Part shown: positions 55,333 to 63,518 of the stretch, piece by piece
Layout: every line of letters starts with the position of its first letter
Numbering within the stretch: position 1 is the first letter of the stretch
Assembly: GCA_024637195.1 (NCBI GenBank)
Contig: JAGXFN010000015.1
Coordinates: 1-64,000, forward strand
Reading direction: 5' to 3'
Length of the DNA: 64,000 nt
Source: Arcobacter sp.
GTDB taxonomy: Bacteria; Campylobacterota; Campylobacteria; Campylobacterales; Sulfurimonadaceae
Program-made: the position numbers and the translations under genes
The notes under the pieces: generated by a model
Seen by the model: the letters and a program-made list of their open reading frames with translations, nothing else
What the model was told of the DNA's origin: nothing
The model's database searches: none

Positions 55333-57234
55333 CTAGATCAGTTTCGGCTTGCCCAAGAGGCTGCCTTGAAAATATTTGATACCGATGGCCTGCAGCGCTT
55401 CTTTTATTGTTTGATCTTCAAGATTTGTGGCTATGATCTTAATATCTAAACTTTCGATCAGGATCAAAAGGGCAGGGTTGTTTTGGCCTTGGAGCATGTT
55501 ATGCAGATAGATGCTGTCGATTTTTATATATTTAGGTTTAAGCATCTGCAAATAATTAAGGTTGCTTTCTTCTTCTATGCTAAAACGATCGATTCCAAGA
55601 TTGTGTCCGTAATGACGGAGCATGGCCGCAAAGGCAAGCGCCTCTCTTAAAGAGCCGAGGAGACTAGGATTGGAGAGTTCAAAATTAAGCACTCTTTTGC
55701 CGGACAAGCCCGCTAGACGCTCTTTAAGCCACTGTATCATTCCGGGCTCTTCAATAAAACGCAGCGAGATGTTAAATGCTATCTCCCGCTCTTGCAAAGA
55801 ATTCTCTTTGAGGGCATAGTTAATCACATTCTGGTCCAGTTTGGTGTCAAGATGCATTTTATGGACCAGTGGAATAAAGTCACCTGCGGTGTGCAGGTTT
55901 TTATCTTCATCGTAAAGCCTGACATAGGCCTCGGAATGAAAGATGTCTCCATTAAGGTCATACACATCTTGCAACGCCAAAGCGATAGAGTTCTCTTTTA
56001 TTCTGTTCTCAACGATCTTTCTGTCAATGTTGTCTCTTTGCGGTTCTTGCGAGCAGACAGAGGTGATACTGTTTTTCTCGACAGAAGAGAGCTCTTTTTC
56101 GATTTTGTTTAGAAGAAGAGCAGAAGTGTCTTGTGCAGTGTAGTTCAACTGCAGAAGTTTTACAGCGCAATCGCAATCTTGAGCCGATGAAGCTTCGATG
56201 GTCATGATCGCCTTAGCCAAGATCTCATCTGAAACCTTTTCGAGATCATTGTTTTGCATGCGAGGGAAGATAACCGAGATTTTTGTCCCGTCTATGCGCG
56301 CGACTACGGCTTGTTTCTGCTCTTTTGTCTCCTGGGCAACACTCTGCGAAAGCTCTTGGATAAGCGTGTCTACATTTTCATGGCCCAAGACTCTGTTGGC
56401 TTCAACAATACCCTCGATATAAAGCGTAAGAATAGTTCCCTTGGAATCTGCTTCCTCAGAAGAGAGAAAGTCATTAAGTTTGAGCTCAAAAAAGTTGCGG
56501 TTTCCCAGCCCGGTCAGTTTGTCCTTGTAAAGAAGTCTGTGGTTCTCTCTGGCCGAATCAGCTTCTCGTGCAAAAATATCTTTGACCTTGGTGACCATCT
56601 TGTTCATCGCCAGGGTTACCTCTTTAAACTCTGTTGTAGAGGGAATATTCTTGTTAATGATAAAGTTGTTGTTGCTGACAGCTTCGGCTTGCTCTTTTAC
56701 GCGTGTGAGTGACCTGAGTAAAAATCTGAGCATAATATACAAAAGAGAAAAGGTGACCAAAGCGATCAATGCAAAACTTTTGAGTAGCTCCCGGAAGTTC
56801 TCATAAAGTTTGATATGTGCATTTTCCTGCATCGGTATTACCTTGATCGTACCGATGGGATTCCAGCCAGAAGAGACGGTTGCTGTTGCGAGGGGTGACT
56901 TGAGCGTGTACAGTGATCTGAACCAGGCAGGAATATCTGAGAGTTCGCTGGGCATCTGACGTTCATGGATAAGCTTATCGTTCGCATCAAGCAGAACGAT
57001 CTTTTGAAAATATCCGCTGTCAAAGAGGGCATTGATCATCGTAGCCATCGTGGAGAGGTCGCCCTTGGCGTTGGCAAGAGAGAGGCTCAGTGAAGAGGCA
57101 GTGTTTTGCGCATTGTTTGCCAGTTCAGCTTCTGCGTATCGTGTGGAGGATTGAAAATTCAGGGCCATGACGGCTAAGAGTATCAAGAATAAAAAAAGCG
57201 ACATTATCGTAGTGATCTGTTTAAATAGACTCAT
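55333..57234 (-). CDS. LapD-like c-di-GMP receptor with degenerate GGDEF and EAL
   Basis: The 633-residue protein has a membrane helix (about 8-26), a periplasmic LapD/MoxY-type domain with IPAWF at about 101-105 and SSGWNP at 121-126, a second helix (about 153-172), then a HAMP-like linker, a GGDEF and an EAL domain. Trp124 fits the Trp of LapD that holds the protease LapG. The GGDEF motif is replaced by D-G-T-K-I at 315-319, and the EAL motif reads E-A-Y at 435-437, so neither synthesis nor breakdown of c-di-GMP is expected. Such proteins bind c-di-GMP and pass the signal across the membrane. It overlaps the LapG-like gene upstream by 4 bases. Confidence 0.83.
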   Translation of the reverse strand: MSLFKQITTIMSLFLFLILLAVMALNFQSSTRYAEAELANNAQNTASSLSLSLANAKGDLSTMATMINALFDSGYFQKIVLLDANDKLIHERQMPSELSDIPAWFRSLYTLKSPLATATVSSGWNPIGTIKVIPMQENAHIKLYENFRELLKSFALIALVTFSLLYIMLRFLLRSLTRVKEQAEAVSNNNFIINKNIPSTTEFKEVTLAMNKMVTKVKDIFAREADSARENHRLLYKDKLTGLGNRNFFELKLNDFLSSEEADSKGTILTLYIEGIVEANRVLGHENVDTLIQELSQSVAQETKEQKQAVVARIDGTKISVIFPRMQNNDLEKVSDEILAKAIMTIEASSAQDCDCAVKLLQLNYTAQDTSALLLNKIEKELSSVEKNSITSVCSQEPQRDNIDRKIVENRIKENSIALALQDVYDLNGDIFHSEAYVRLYDEDKNLHTAGDFIPLVHKMHLDTKLDQNVINYALKENSLQEREIAFNISLRFIEEPGMIQWLKERLAGLSGKRVLNFELSNPSLLGSLREALAFAAMLRHYGHNLGIDRFSIEEESNLNYLQMLKPKYIKIDSIYLHNMLQGQNNPALLILIESLDIKIIATNLEDQTIKEALQAIGIKYFQGSLLGKPKLI

Positions 57235-57848
57235 AGTTTGTTCCTTTTAACACGTTGGTTGAGTTCTTCCCATTTTTTATGGGTGCTTTGCTGAGTGGAC
57301 GAATTTTCTATCGTATCGACGTTAAAGTTGTAGACGGGAGTGAGGTCGCTGCGATTAGAAGCAGTTTCAATATCTGCAGCGATGTTATCTAAGACCAGAG
57401 GATCGGATTGGGGTGATTCAAAATAGCTAAGAACCATATGAGGACGTTTGAAACGTTTTGAATTGACATAGGTGAAATAGAGTCGCTTCGGATCAACCCC
57501 AAGCGTTTTCAGTGCAAAATATTTTGCGATCACATAATCTTCAGAATCTCCTTTATTACGCGCTAAAAACTCCAATGGCGTTGCCCAATAATCTTCTTGC
57601 TTCCAGTTTTCTATGTCGCTGAGAAAAGGGATGGCATTGAAAAAATCATTGACCAGCTTAAGTTTGCTGCGTTCAGAGATAGGTTCGGCATTGCGAAGCA
57701 TCTTGTTGTAGGCAAGATAACGGCTTACGACGAAGCCGCCATACTTGCGTTCGGCTTTTTTCATCACTGCTTCAGAGATGCTCTGCCCATTGAAAGCAAA
57801 GGCGGGCAAACTGAAAAGAAGTAAAATCATTAATTTTAATATTGGCAT
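57231..57848 (-). CDS. LapG-like transglutaminase-fold protein with Cys-to-Ser change
   Basis: The 205-residue protein has a signal peptide (LKLMILLLFSLPAFA, cut about 18). It matches the BTLCP/LapG family by WKQEDYWATPLEFLARNKGD and the following D-Y-V-I-A-K-Y. LapG is a calcium-dependent periplasmic cysteine protease that releases surface adhesins when LapD lets it go. The catalytic cysteine in G-D-C-E-D is replaced by Ser102 (codon TCT, bases 57543-57545); His137 in RPHMVLSYF and Asp154 in LVLDNI remain at the expected spacing. Proteolysis is therefore doubtful. It lies upstream of the LapD-like gene with a 4-base overlap. The adhesin target is not in the window. Confidence 0.83.
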   Translation of the reverse strand: MPILKLMILLLFSLPAFAFNGQSISEAVMKKAERKYGGFVVSRYLAYNKMLRNAEPISERSKLKLVNDFFNAIPFLSDIENWKQEDYWATPLEFLARNKGDSEDYVIAKYFALKTLGVDPKRLYFTYVNSKRFKRPHMVLSYFESPQSDPLVLDNIAADIETASNRSDLTPVYNFNVDTIENSSTQQSTHKKWEELNQRVKRNKL

Positions 57849-57974
57849 TTTTTATTTTAGCATTTTCAAAGAATAAATCATAGGATTATTTGAAAAAGTT
57901 CTAAAACAGAGGGAAATTTTTCCTTTTTTCAAATAGATCTGAGGCTAAACCTTTCTTATTTTTTACATTTTGGA

Positions 57975-57980
57975 TAAAAT
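57975..57980 (+). promoter_or_regulatory. candidate -10 box for efp
   Basis: TAAAAT lies 29 bases before the efp ATG, one base off TATAAT. GAGGATACGCG before the ATG is the ribosome site. The gap of 161 bases also serves the divergent LapG-like gene. Confidence 0.4.
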
Positions 57981-58009
57981 TTCAAAAATGATATTTATGA
58001 GGATACGCG

Positions 58010-58576
58010 ATGGCAACCATTGGAATGGGTGATATTAAGAAAAACGTGCGTTTAGAGATCAGCGGTGTCCCGTACAAGGTTGTTGATTTTCAACACGTAA
58101 AGCCGGGAAAAGGCGCAGCCTTTGTACGCATGAAAGTAAAAAGCTTTATCAACGGAAAAGTGATCGAAAAGACGGTGCATGCCGGCGACAAGTTTGAAGT
58201 ACCCAATATTGTCTACAAGACTATGCAGTATCTATATGATGACGGCGAAATGCTTCAGTTTATGGACACAGAGACTTATGATCAGCTAGGTCTGACTTAT
58301 GAGCAGTGCGATGATGCGATGAAATGGCTAAAAGACGGAACCAATGTGGATTTGGTACTTCATAATGAGAAACCGATCTCCGTAGACGCTCCTGAGATCA
58401 TGGAGTTACTGATCACAGAAACACCTCCCAACTTCAAAGGCGATACCTCCAGCGGTTCAAAAAAACCGGCTACCTTGGAGTCCGGCGCTGTTGTTCAGGT
58501 TCCTTACCATGTTCTTGAGGGTGATTTGATAAAAGTCAACACCATAGACGGCGAATACCTCGAAAAAGTAAAATAA
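58010..58576 (+). CDS. efp: translation elongation factor P
   Basis: EF-P helps the ribosome through polyproline stretches. The 188-residue protein has the three-domain EF-P fold, with the modifiable residue Lys34 in the loop KPGKGAAFV, as in E. coli, where EpmA adds beta-lysine. The [15 protein letters not shown] block and [22 protein letters not shown] are typical. A lysine at this place, rather than arginine, suits EpmA-type modification or none. It is monocistronic. Confidence 0.96.
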   Translation: MATIGMGDIKKNVRLEISGVPYKVVDFQHVKPGKGAAFVRMKVKSFINGKVIEKTVHAGDKFEVPNIVYKTMQYLYDDGEMLQFMDTETYDQLGLTYEQCDDAMKWLKDGTNVDLVLHNEKPISVDAPEIMELLITETPPNFKGDTSSGSKKPATLESGAVVQVPYHVLEGDLIKVNTIDGEYLEKVK

Positions 58577-58590
58577 TCCACACGCCAAAA

Positions 58591-58606
58591 AGCGGCTATA
58601 GCCGCT
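58591..58606 (+). terminator. hairpin after efp
   Basis: AGCGGC (58591-58596) and GCCGCT (58601-58606) pair around TATA, 14 bases after the efp stop. A pyrimidine-rich stretch (CTTCTCTTCTTC) follows rather than a T-run. Confidence 0.45.
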
Positions 58607-58666
58607 GACTCTTGGCTTCTCTTCTTCTTCTTTTGTTTCTTATTCTTCATGATAGTTTAATTTTGT

Positions 58667-58672
58667 TATAAT
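58667..58672 (+). promoter_or_regulatory. candidate -10 box for the DJ-1 family gene
   Basis: TATAAT sits 30 bases before the ATG at 58702, in a T-rich stretch typical of Campylobacterota promoters. AGGAG lies close before the start. Confidence 0.55.
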
Positions 58673-58701
58673 GCCTTTACAATTGATTGACAGGAGCTAT
58701 G

Positions 58702-59253
58702 ATGGCAAAAGTTTTAATTCCACTTGCAGAGGGTTTTGAAGAGATAGAAGCGGTAAGCCTGATAGATGTTCTACGCAGAGCAAAAATAGAGGTCATAGTT
58801 GCCGGCGTGGGCGCCATTCAAATAGCAGGCGCTCACGATATTCAAATCCAAACTGAGTGTCGACTCAGCGAGGTAACCAGCAGGGAGCTCGATATGATCG
58901 TCTTGCCCGGAGGCTGGGGAGGCACGAAGGCCTTGGCGGATGATAAGGATATTTTGCGCCTTTTAAAGGAGATGGATGCAGATGAGAAGCTCATAGGTGC
59001 GATCTGTGCGGCTCCTTTTGTTTTGAACAAAGCGGGTGTCTTGAAGCAAAACTACACCTGCTATCCTTCAGTAGAAGAAGAGATCAGAGAAGAGGGATAC
59101 ACCAAAGAGCACAGTGTCGTCATAGACGGTAATGTCATGACTTCCAGAGGACCGGGAACGGCGATCTGTTTTGGACTGGCAATCGTAGAAAAATTAAAAG
59201 ATACGCAGACAGCAGAAGCTTTAAGAGAGGGACTGTTAGCCGAGTATTGTTAG
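58702..59253 (+). CDS. DJ-1/PfpI family protein
   Basis: I choose the second ATG at 58702 (MAKVLIPLAEGFEE), 183 residues, because AGGAG is five bases before it. The family block AKVLIPLAEGFEEIEAVSL opens the chain and the nucleophile cysteine is in IGAICAAPFVLNKAGVL. EGYTKEHSVVIDGN and TSRGPGTAICFGLAIVEKL are also typical of the DJ-1/YajL/Hsp31 group. Members act as glyoxalase III, deglycases or stress chaperones; which applies is not seen here. Confidence 0.88.
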   Translation: MAKVLIPLAEGFEEIEAVSLIDVLRRAKIEVIVAGVGAIQIAGAHDIQIQTECRLSEVTSRELDMIVLPGGWGGTKALADDKDILRLLKEMDADEKLIGAICAAPFVLNKAGVLKQNYTCYPSVEEEIREEGYTKEHSVVIDGNVMTSRGPGTAICFGLAIVEKLKDTQTAEALREGLLAEYC

Positions 59254-59311
59254 AAAGAGAGGCAAAGATGAAAAAGATGATTTTTTTTATCTTTCTCTCA
59301 TGCAACTTGAC

Positions 59312-59317
59312 TATAAT
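59312..59317 (+). promoter_or_regulatory. candidate -10 box for dnaE
   Basis: TATAAT lies 29 bases before the dnaE ATG in the 92-base gap after the DJ-1 gene; it is part of the TTGACTATAATAAAG sequence. AAAGAG before the ATG is the likely ribosome site. Confidence 0.55.
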
Positions 59318-59345
59318 AAAGAAAATAATAATCTAAAGAGTTTTC

Positions 59346-62300
59346 ATGTCTGTACAACAATTTACCCACCTTCATCTACACACCGAATACTCCCTTCTTG
59401 ACGGCGCCAACAAGATCACAAACCTTGTCGAAGAGGTTAAAAAACTGGGAATGACATCGGTGGCGATGACAGACCACGGAAACATGTTCGGCGCTATCGA
59501 TTTTTACAAACAGATGACGGCTGCAGGCATCAAACCTATCATCGGGATGGAGGGGTATATCCATAACGGGAAGAGCTTGGACGACAAGACCTCAAAGCAG
59601 CGCTTTCATGTCTGTCTTTTTGCTAAAAACCAGGTTGGCTATGAAAACCTGATGTACCTTTCCTCAAAGGCCTATATTGACGGTTTTTACTACTTTCCGC
59701 GGATCAACAAGCATGAGCTTCGGGAGCACTCCGAAGGGATTATCTGTACCTCCGCCTGTCTGCAGGGCGAGGTCAACTGGCATCTCAACCTTCAAAACGA
59801 GCGAAATGTAAAAAATGGGGCAGGAGGATACGAAGGGGCAAAAGCTGTCGCTCTGGAGTATAAAGATATCTTCGGAGATGATTTTTATCTCGAGATCATG
59901 CGCCACGGCATCGGAGATCAGCTTTTTATTGATGAGCAGATCCTGCAGTTAAGCCGCGAGACGGACATCAAGATCGTTGCGACAAACGACACGCACTATA
60001 CGTATCCCGACGATGCACAGTACCATGAGGCCTTTATGTGTATCGGGATGAATAAGCTTTATGACGATCCTAACCGTATGCGCCACTCTGTTCACGAGTT
60101 TTATCTCAAATCACCCGAGCAGATGGGGCGGCTTTTTGTCGACATTCCCGAGGCGATAGCCCACACCCAGGAGATCGCAGAGAAGTGTCAGCTGGAACTC
60201 AAGCTTGGCGATCCTATTCCTCCCAACTTCAAGTTTACACAAGAATATGCACGCGCAGAAGGCTTGGAAATTGACTGTGAAGATGATGCACCGTTAGACG
60301 CTGCCGCAAGCGGTGAAGACAAAAAAAAGTGGATGGGCGCGGCTGATAAAAATGATGCGGACTATTTTATCCACCGCTGCAAGATCGGTCTGGATAAACG
60401 CTTGCAGCATGTGCCGTCTGAGCGCCATGATGCGTACCGTGAGCGCTTGATCTTTGAGATGGATGTCATCAACTCCATGAAGTTTCCCGGCTATATGCTC
60501 ATTGTTTGGGATTTTGTCAAGGTCGCCAAAGAGATGGGTATTGCCGTAGGTCCGGGGCGCGGTTCAGCTGCCGGATCTCTCGTCGCCTACTCCTTGGAGA
60601 TCACGGACATTGATCCGATGAAGTATGACCTGCTGTTTGAACGTTTTTTGAACCCGGAGCGTGTATCGATGCCCGATATCGATATGGACTTTATGCAGGC
60701 ACGACGCGGTGAGGTTATCGACTATGTCGTTGAGAAATACGGACGCAATCAGGTCGCACAGATCATCACCTTCGGCTCTTTGCTGGCAAAAGGGGTCATA
60801 CGTGACGTTTCACGGGTTCTGGATGTTCCGCTTTCTCAGGCTGATAAGATGGCCAAACTGATCCCTGACGAGCTGGGCATAACCCTCAACGGAAAGATGA
60901 AAAACGGGGAGCTTACGCCGGGAGCTTTTCAAAAAGAGCCGAAGTTGCGCGAACTGATAGAGACAGATCCGACAGCGGCGCGGGTGTGGGAATTTTCAAA
61001 ACGTCTGGAAGGCTTGAAACGCAATGCGGGGATGCACGCGGCGGGCGTGGTTATCTCCAACCGCGAGCTCTGGTACAAGACGCCGATCTACAAACCCTCA
61101 GGCGAAACGACCTTTGTAACCCAATATTCGCTCAACTATCTTGAGGATGTGGACCTGATCAAGTTTGACTTTTTGGGGCTTAAAACGCTTGATGTCATTG
61201 ACTCGGCGATCAAGCTGGTCAAAGGCCGTTATGATGTCGACGTCAACTGGCATGAGATCGACGAAAATGATGCAAAGGTCTATCAGGTCATCCAAAGCGG
61301 CGAGACGATCGGAATGTTCCAGATAGAATCTTCGGGTATGCAAGACCTTAACAAACGTCTAAAACCTTCAAGTTTCGAGGATCTCATTGCGGTCCTGGCG
61401 CTTTATCGACCGGGTCCGATGGAGTCGGGGATGCTTGATGACTTTATCGAGCGAAAACACGGACGACAGGAGATCGTGTATGTTTTTGAGGCGCTTGAGG
61501 AGATACTCAAGCCGACCTACGGGGTCATTGTCTACCAAGAACAAGTCATGCAGATCGTTCAGACCATAGGCGGAATGAGTCTCGGCGGAGCGGATATCGT
61601 GCGCCGTGCGATGGGTAAGAAAAAAGTCGACGAGATGCTCAAGTACAACAAAGAGTTCTCTCTGGGCGCTCAAAAACAGGGCTTGGACTACAAAAAGGCT
61701 TCAGAGCTTTTTGATCTTATTGAGAAATTTGCCGGATATGGTTTTAACAAATCGCACTCGGCAGCCTATGCCATGGTCACCTTCCAAACGGCCTGGCTCA
61801 AGACCTACTATCCACAGGAGTTTATGGCTGCACTTTTAAGCTCAGAGAAGGACAAGGTGGAAAAGGTCGTCAAGTACATCGACGAAGTCAAACGCATGGG
61901 CATGGAACTCTTGCCTCCTGATATCAATGATTCACAGTTTGAGTTTTCAGCAACAAAAAAAGATGAGCAGGATGTTATTCTCTTTGGACTGGGGGCTATC
62001 AAAGGTGTGGGGGAGTCTGCAGTCGAATCAATTTTAGAGGTGAGAGAAAGCGCTCCCTTCAGTGACTTTAAAGATTTTGTCAACAGAATAGAACCGCAAA
62101 AAGTCAATAAGCGCGTTTTAGAATCGATTATAAAGTCAGGCGGATTTGACCGTTTCAAATACTCGCGTCGCGCACTTTTGGAGCAAATAGAGACGATTAT
62201 ACAGACGGCAAAAGACGCGGCAGGCGCACGCAAAAATGCGGTAGGAAGTCTTTTTGGGGATGATGCGGAGATTACAGAAGTCGATCTTAAGCTGAACGAT

Positions 62301-62951
62301 GCCCCGGAGTTTGATCTTAAGCAGATACTCGAATTTGAGAGGGATACCCTGGGATTTTACGTATCAGGACACCCTCTGGACAGTTATCGTGAAGAGATGG
62401 ACCAGCTCGACTATACACTTTCGTCCGAAATAGACAATATCAAAGATGGCTCCACGGCGATTTTTATCGGAAAAGTGGAAGAGATCCAAAAAAAGATCTC
62501 CAAAAAAGGAAACCAGTTCGGCATTGTCAGTCTGATGGATTTTCACGGAAATATAGAGGTGATGCTTTTTGCAGACAAGCTTGACCAGCTCGAGGCGATG
62601 GAGCTGAACGAACCGGTTGCTTTCAAAGTAAAAGTCACCCATACTGAGATGTTCACACGAATCTCGGTTGTGAAGATATTTACGCTCAAAGAGGTTAAAA
62701 AAGAAGCGAAGAAGGTGCAAACGAAGATCATGGAAAAACCGCAAGAGCCTCTGCTTATCACTGTTCGTCTTTCGCGCAACCTCCAACAGCTTGAAGAGCT
62801 CTACCGCTTGATCAGACAAAACCCGGGCTCACGTCAAATGAAACTCTGTATCACTTCAAAGCTGCAAAACGTTGTGCTTGATTCGGCAATTCGCGTCGAT
62901 AGCAAGATCATACTTGAAATTGAAAAGATGAGCGATGTCAATGTCGCCTGA
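59346..62951 (+). CDS. dnaE: DNA polymerase III alpha subunit DnaE
   Basis: DnaE is the main replicative polymerase. The 1201-residue protein begins with a PHP domain (FTHLHLHTEYSLLDGANKI) and has the polymerase active site PDIDMDF with Asp444 and Asp446 plus the preceding GPGRGSAAGSLVAYSL. Later blocks are VVYQEQVMQI-like (VIVYQEQVMQIVQ), GYGFNKSHSAAYAM in the finger domain, and an OB fold near the C-terminus with GNIEVMLFADKL. It is slightly longer than E. coli DnaE (1160). The next gene overlaps it by 17 bases. Confidence 0.97.
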   Translation: MSVQQFTHLHLHTEYSLLDGANKITNLVEEVKKLGMTSVAMTDHGNMFGAIDFYKQMTAAGIKPIIGMEGYIHNGKSLDDKTSKQRFHVCLFAKNQVGYENLMYLSSKAYIDGFYYFPRINKHELREHSEGIICTSACLQGEVNWHLNLQNERNVKNGAGGYEGAKAVALEYKDIFGDDFYLEIMRHGIGDQLFIDEQILQLSRETDIKIVATNDTHYTYPDDAQYHEAFMCIGMNKLYDDPNRMRHSVHEFYLKSPEQMGRLFVDIPEAIAHTQEIAEKCQLELKLGDPIPPNFKFTQEYARAEGLEIDCEDDAPLDAAASGEDKKKWMGAADKNDADYFIHRCKIGLDKRLQHVPSERHDAYRERLIFEMDVINSMKFPGYMLIVWDFVKVAKEMGIAVGPGRGSAAGSLVAYSLEITDIDPMKYDLLFERFLNPERVSMPDIDMDFMQARRGEVIDYVVEKYGRNQVAQIITFGSLLAKGVIRDVSRVLDVPLSQADKMAKLIPDELGITLNGKMKNGELTPGAFQKEPKLRELIETDPTAARVWEFSKRLEGLKRNAGMHAAGVVISNRELWYKTPIYKPSGETTFVTQYSLNYLEDVDLIKFDFLGLKTLDVIDSAIKLVKGRYDVDVNWHEIDENDAKVYQVIQSGETIGMFQIESSGMQDLNKRLKPSSFEDLIAVLALYRPGPMESGMLDDFIERKHGRQEIVYVFEALEEILKPTYGVIVYQEQVMQIVQTIGGMSLGGADIVRRAMGKKKVDEMLKYNKEFSLGAQKQGLDYKKASELFDLIEKFAGYGFNKSHSAAYAMVTFQTAWLKTYYPQEFMAALLSSEKDKVEKVVKYIDEVKRMGMELLPPDINDSQFEFSATKKDEQDVILFGLGAIKGVGESAVESILEVRESAPFSDFKDFVNRIEPQKVNKRVLESIIKSGGFDRFKYSRRALLEQIETIIQTAKDAAGARKNAVGSLFGDDAEITEVDLKLNDAPEFDLKQILEFERDTLGFYVSGHPLDSYREEMDQLDYTLSSEIDNIKDGSTAIFIGKVEEIQKKISKKGNQFGIVSLMDFHGNIEVMLFADKLDQLEAMELNEPVAFKVKVTHTEMFTRISVVKIFTLKEVKKEAKKVQTKIMEKPQEPLLITVRLSRNLQQLEELYRLIRQNPGSRQMKLCITSKLQNVVLDSAIRVDSKIILEIEKMSDVNVA

Positions 62952-63420
62952 GTCGACAATCACAGTTCTAGCGCGCTTGAATGAACTCTTACAAGCGCGC
63001 TATCAAGAGCAAAATGTGAAGGTAAAAAAATTCAGGCAGCTGCAGATGATGTTGCTGCTTCTCTCTTTTTCTGTGGGTATCGTTCTTTTTGTCCTCTACT
63101 CGCCTTCACTCTTTCAGATGGGATATATCCTGATAGGCTTCAACCTTCTTTTTTTTGTCGGATTCAAGCCCCGCTCTTTCTATAGCAAGAAAAATCTTGA
63201 GCAGATCAGGCTGCGTATTGCCGATCTTCAGTCACGGCTAAAACAATTTATAAGTGGCGAAGAGGTGAGTTTTGACGGACAGAAGTGCTCACTTCGCGAA
63301 GAATGGATCTTTGATAAATGGGGTATGCACACAGAAGACAAGCGCATTGACTATGGAGAGTTTTTATATGACAAACATGTCAAAGGTCTTTATATCGAAG
63401 CCTTAAGAAATAAAAAGTAA
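62935..63420 (+). CDS. unknown two-helix membrane protein
   Basis: The 161-residue frame starts at the ATG at 62935, inside the end of dnaE (an ATG at 62941 is an alternative). It has two hydrophobic segments (about 38-60 and 62-80) joined by a tight turn, so both ends are probably cytoplasmic, and a C-terminal soluble part with basic residues, including IRLRIADLQSRLKQFISG-like helix. I recognise no domain. It is translated with dnaE by overlap. Confidence 0.65.
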   Translation: MSMSPESTITVLARLNELLQARYQEQNVKVKKFRQLQMMLLLLSFSVGIVLFVLYSPSLFQMGYILIGFNLLFFVGFKPRSFYSKKNLEQIRLRIADLQSRLKQFISGEEVSFDGQKCSLREEWIFDKWGMHTEDKRIDYGEFLYDKHVKGLYIEALRNKK

Positions 63421-63432
63421 ACCTTCATCTGC

Positions 63433-63438
63433 TATAAT
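63433..63438 (+). promoter_or_regulatory. candidate -10 box for the ankyrin gene
   Basis: TATAAT lies 80 bases before the ankyrin gene ATG in the 98-base gap after the membrane protein gene. The leader that results is long for such a small gap, so another promoter is possible. AAGGGTG before the ATG is a suitable ribosome site. Confidence 0.4.
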
Positions 63439-63518
63439 AAAAGATACTAAAACAGAGCGCAAGGTGTTCCTGTGTTTAAACGATGATATCGTCCTTCTGC
63501 TCGCAAAAAGGGTGTAAA

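Noticed and set aside
59268-59336. 22-residue frame starting with a signal-like MKKMIFFIFLSC
   Set aside because: It overlaps the dnaE promoter and stops at once; most likely chance.
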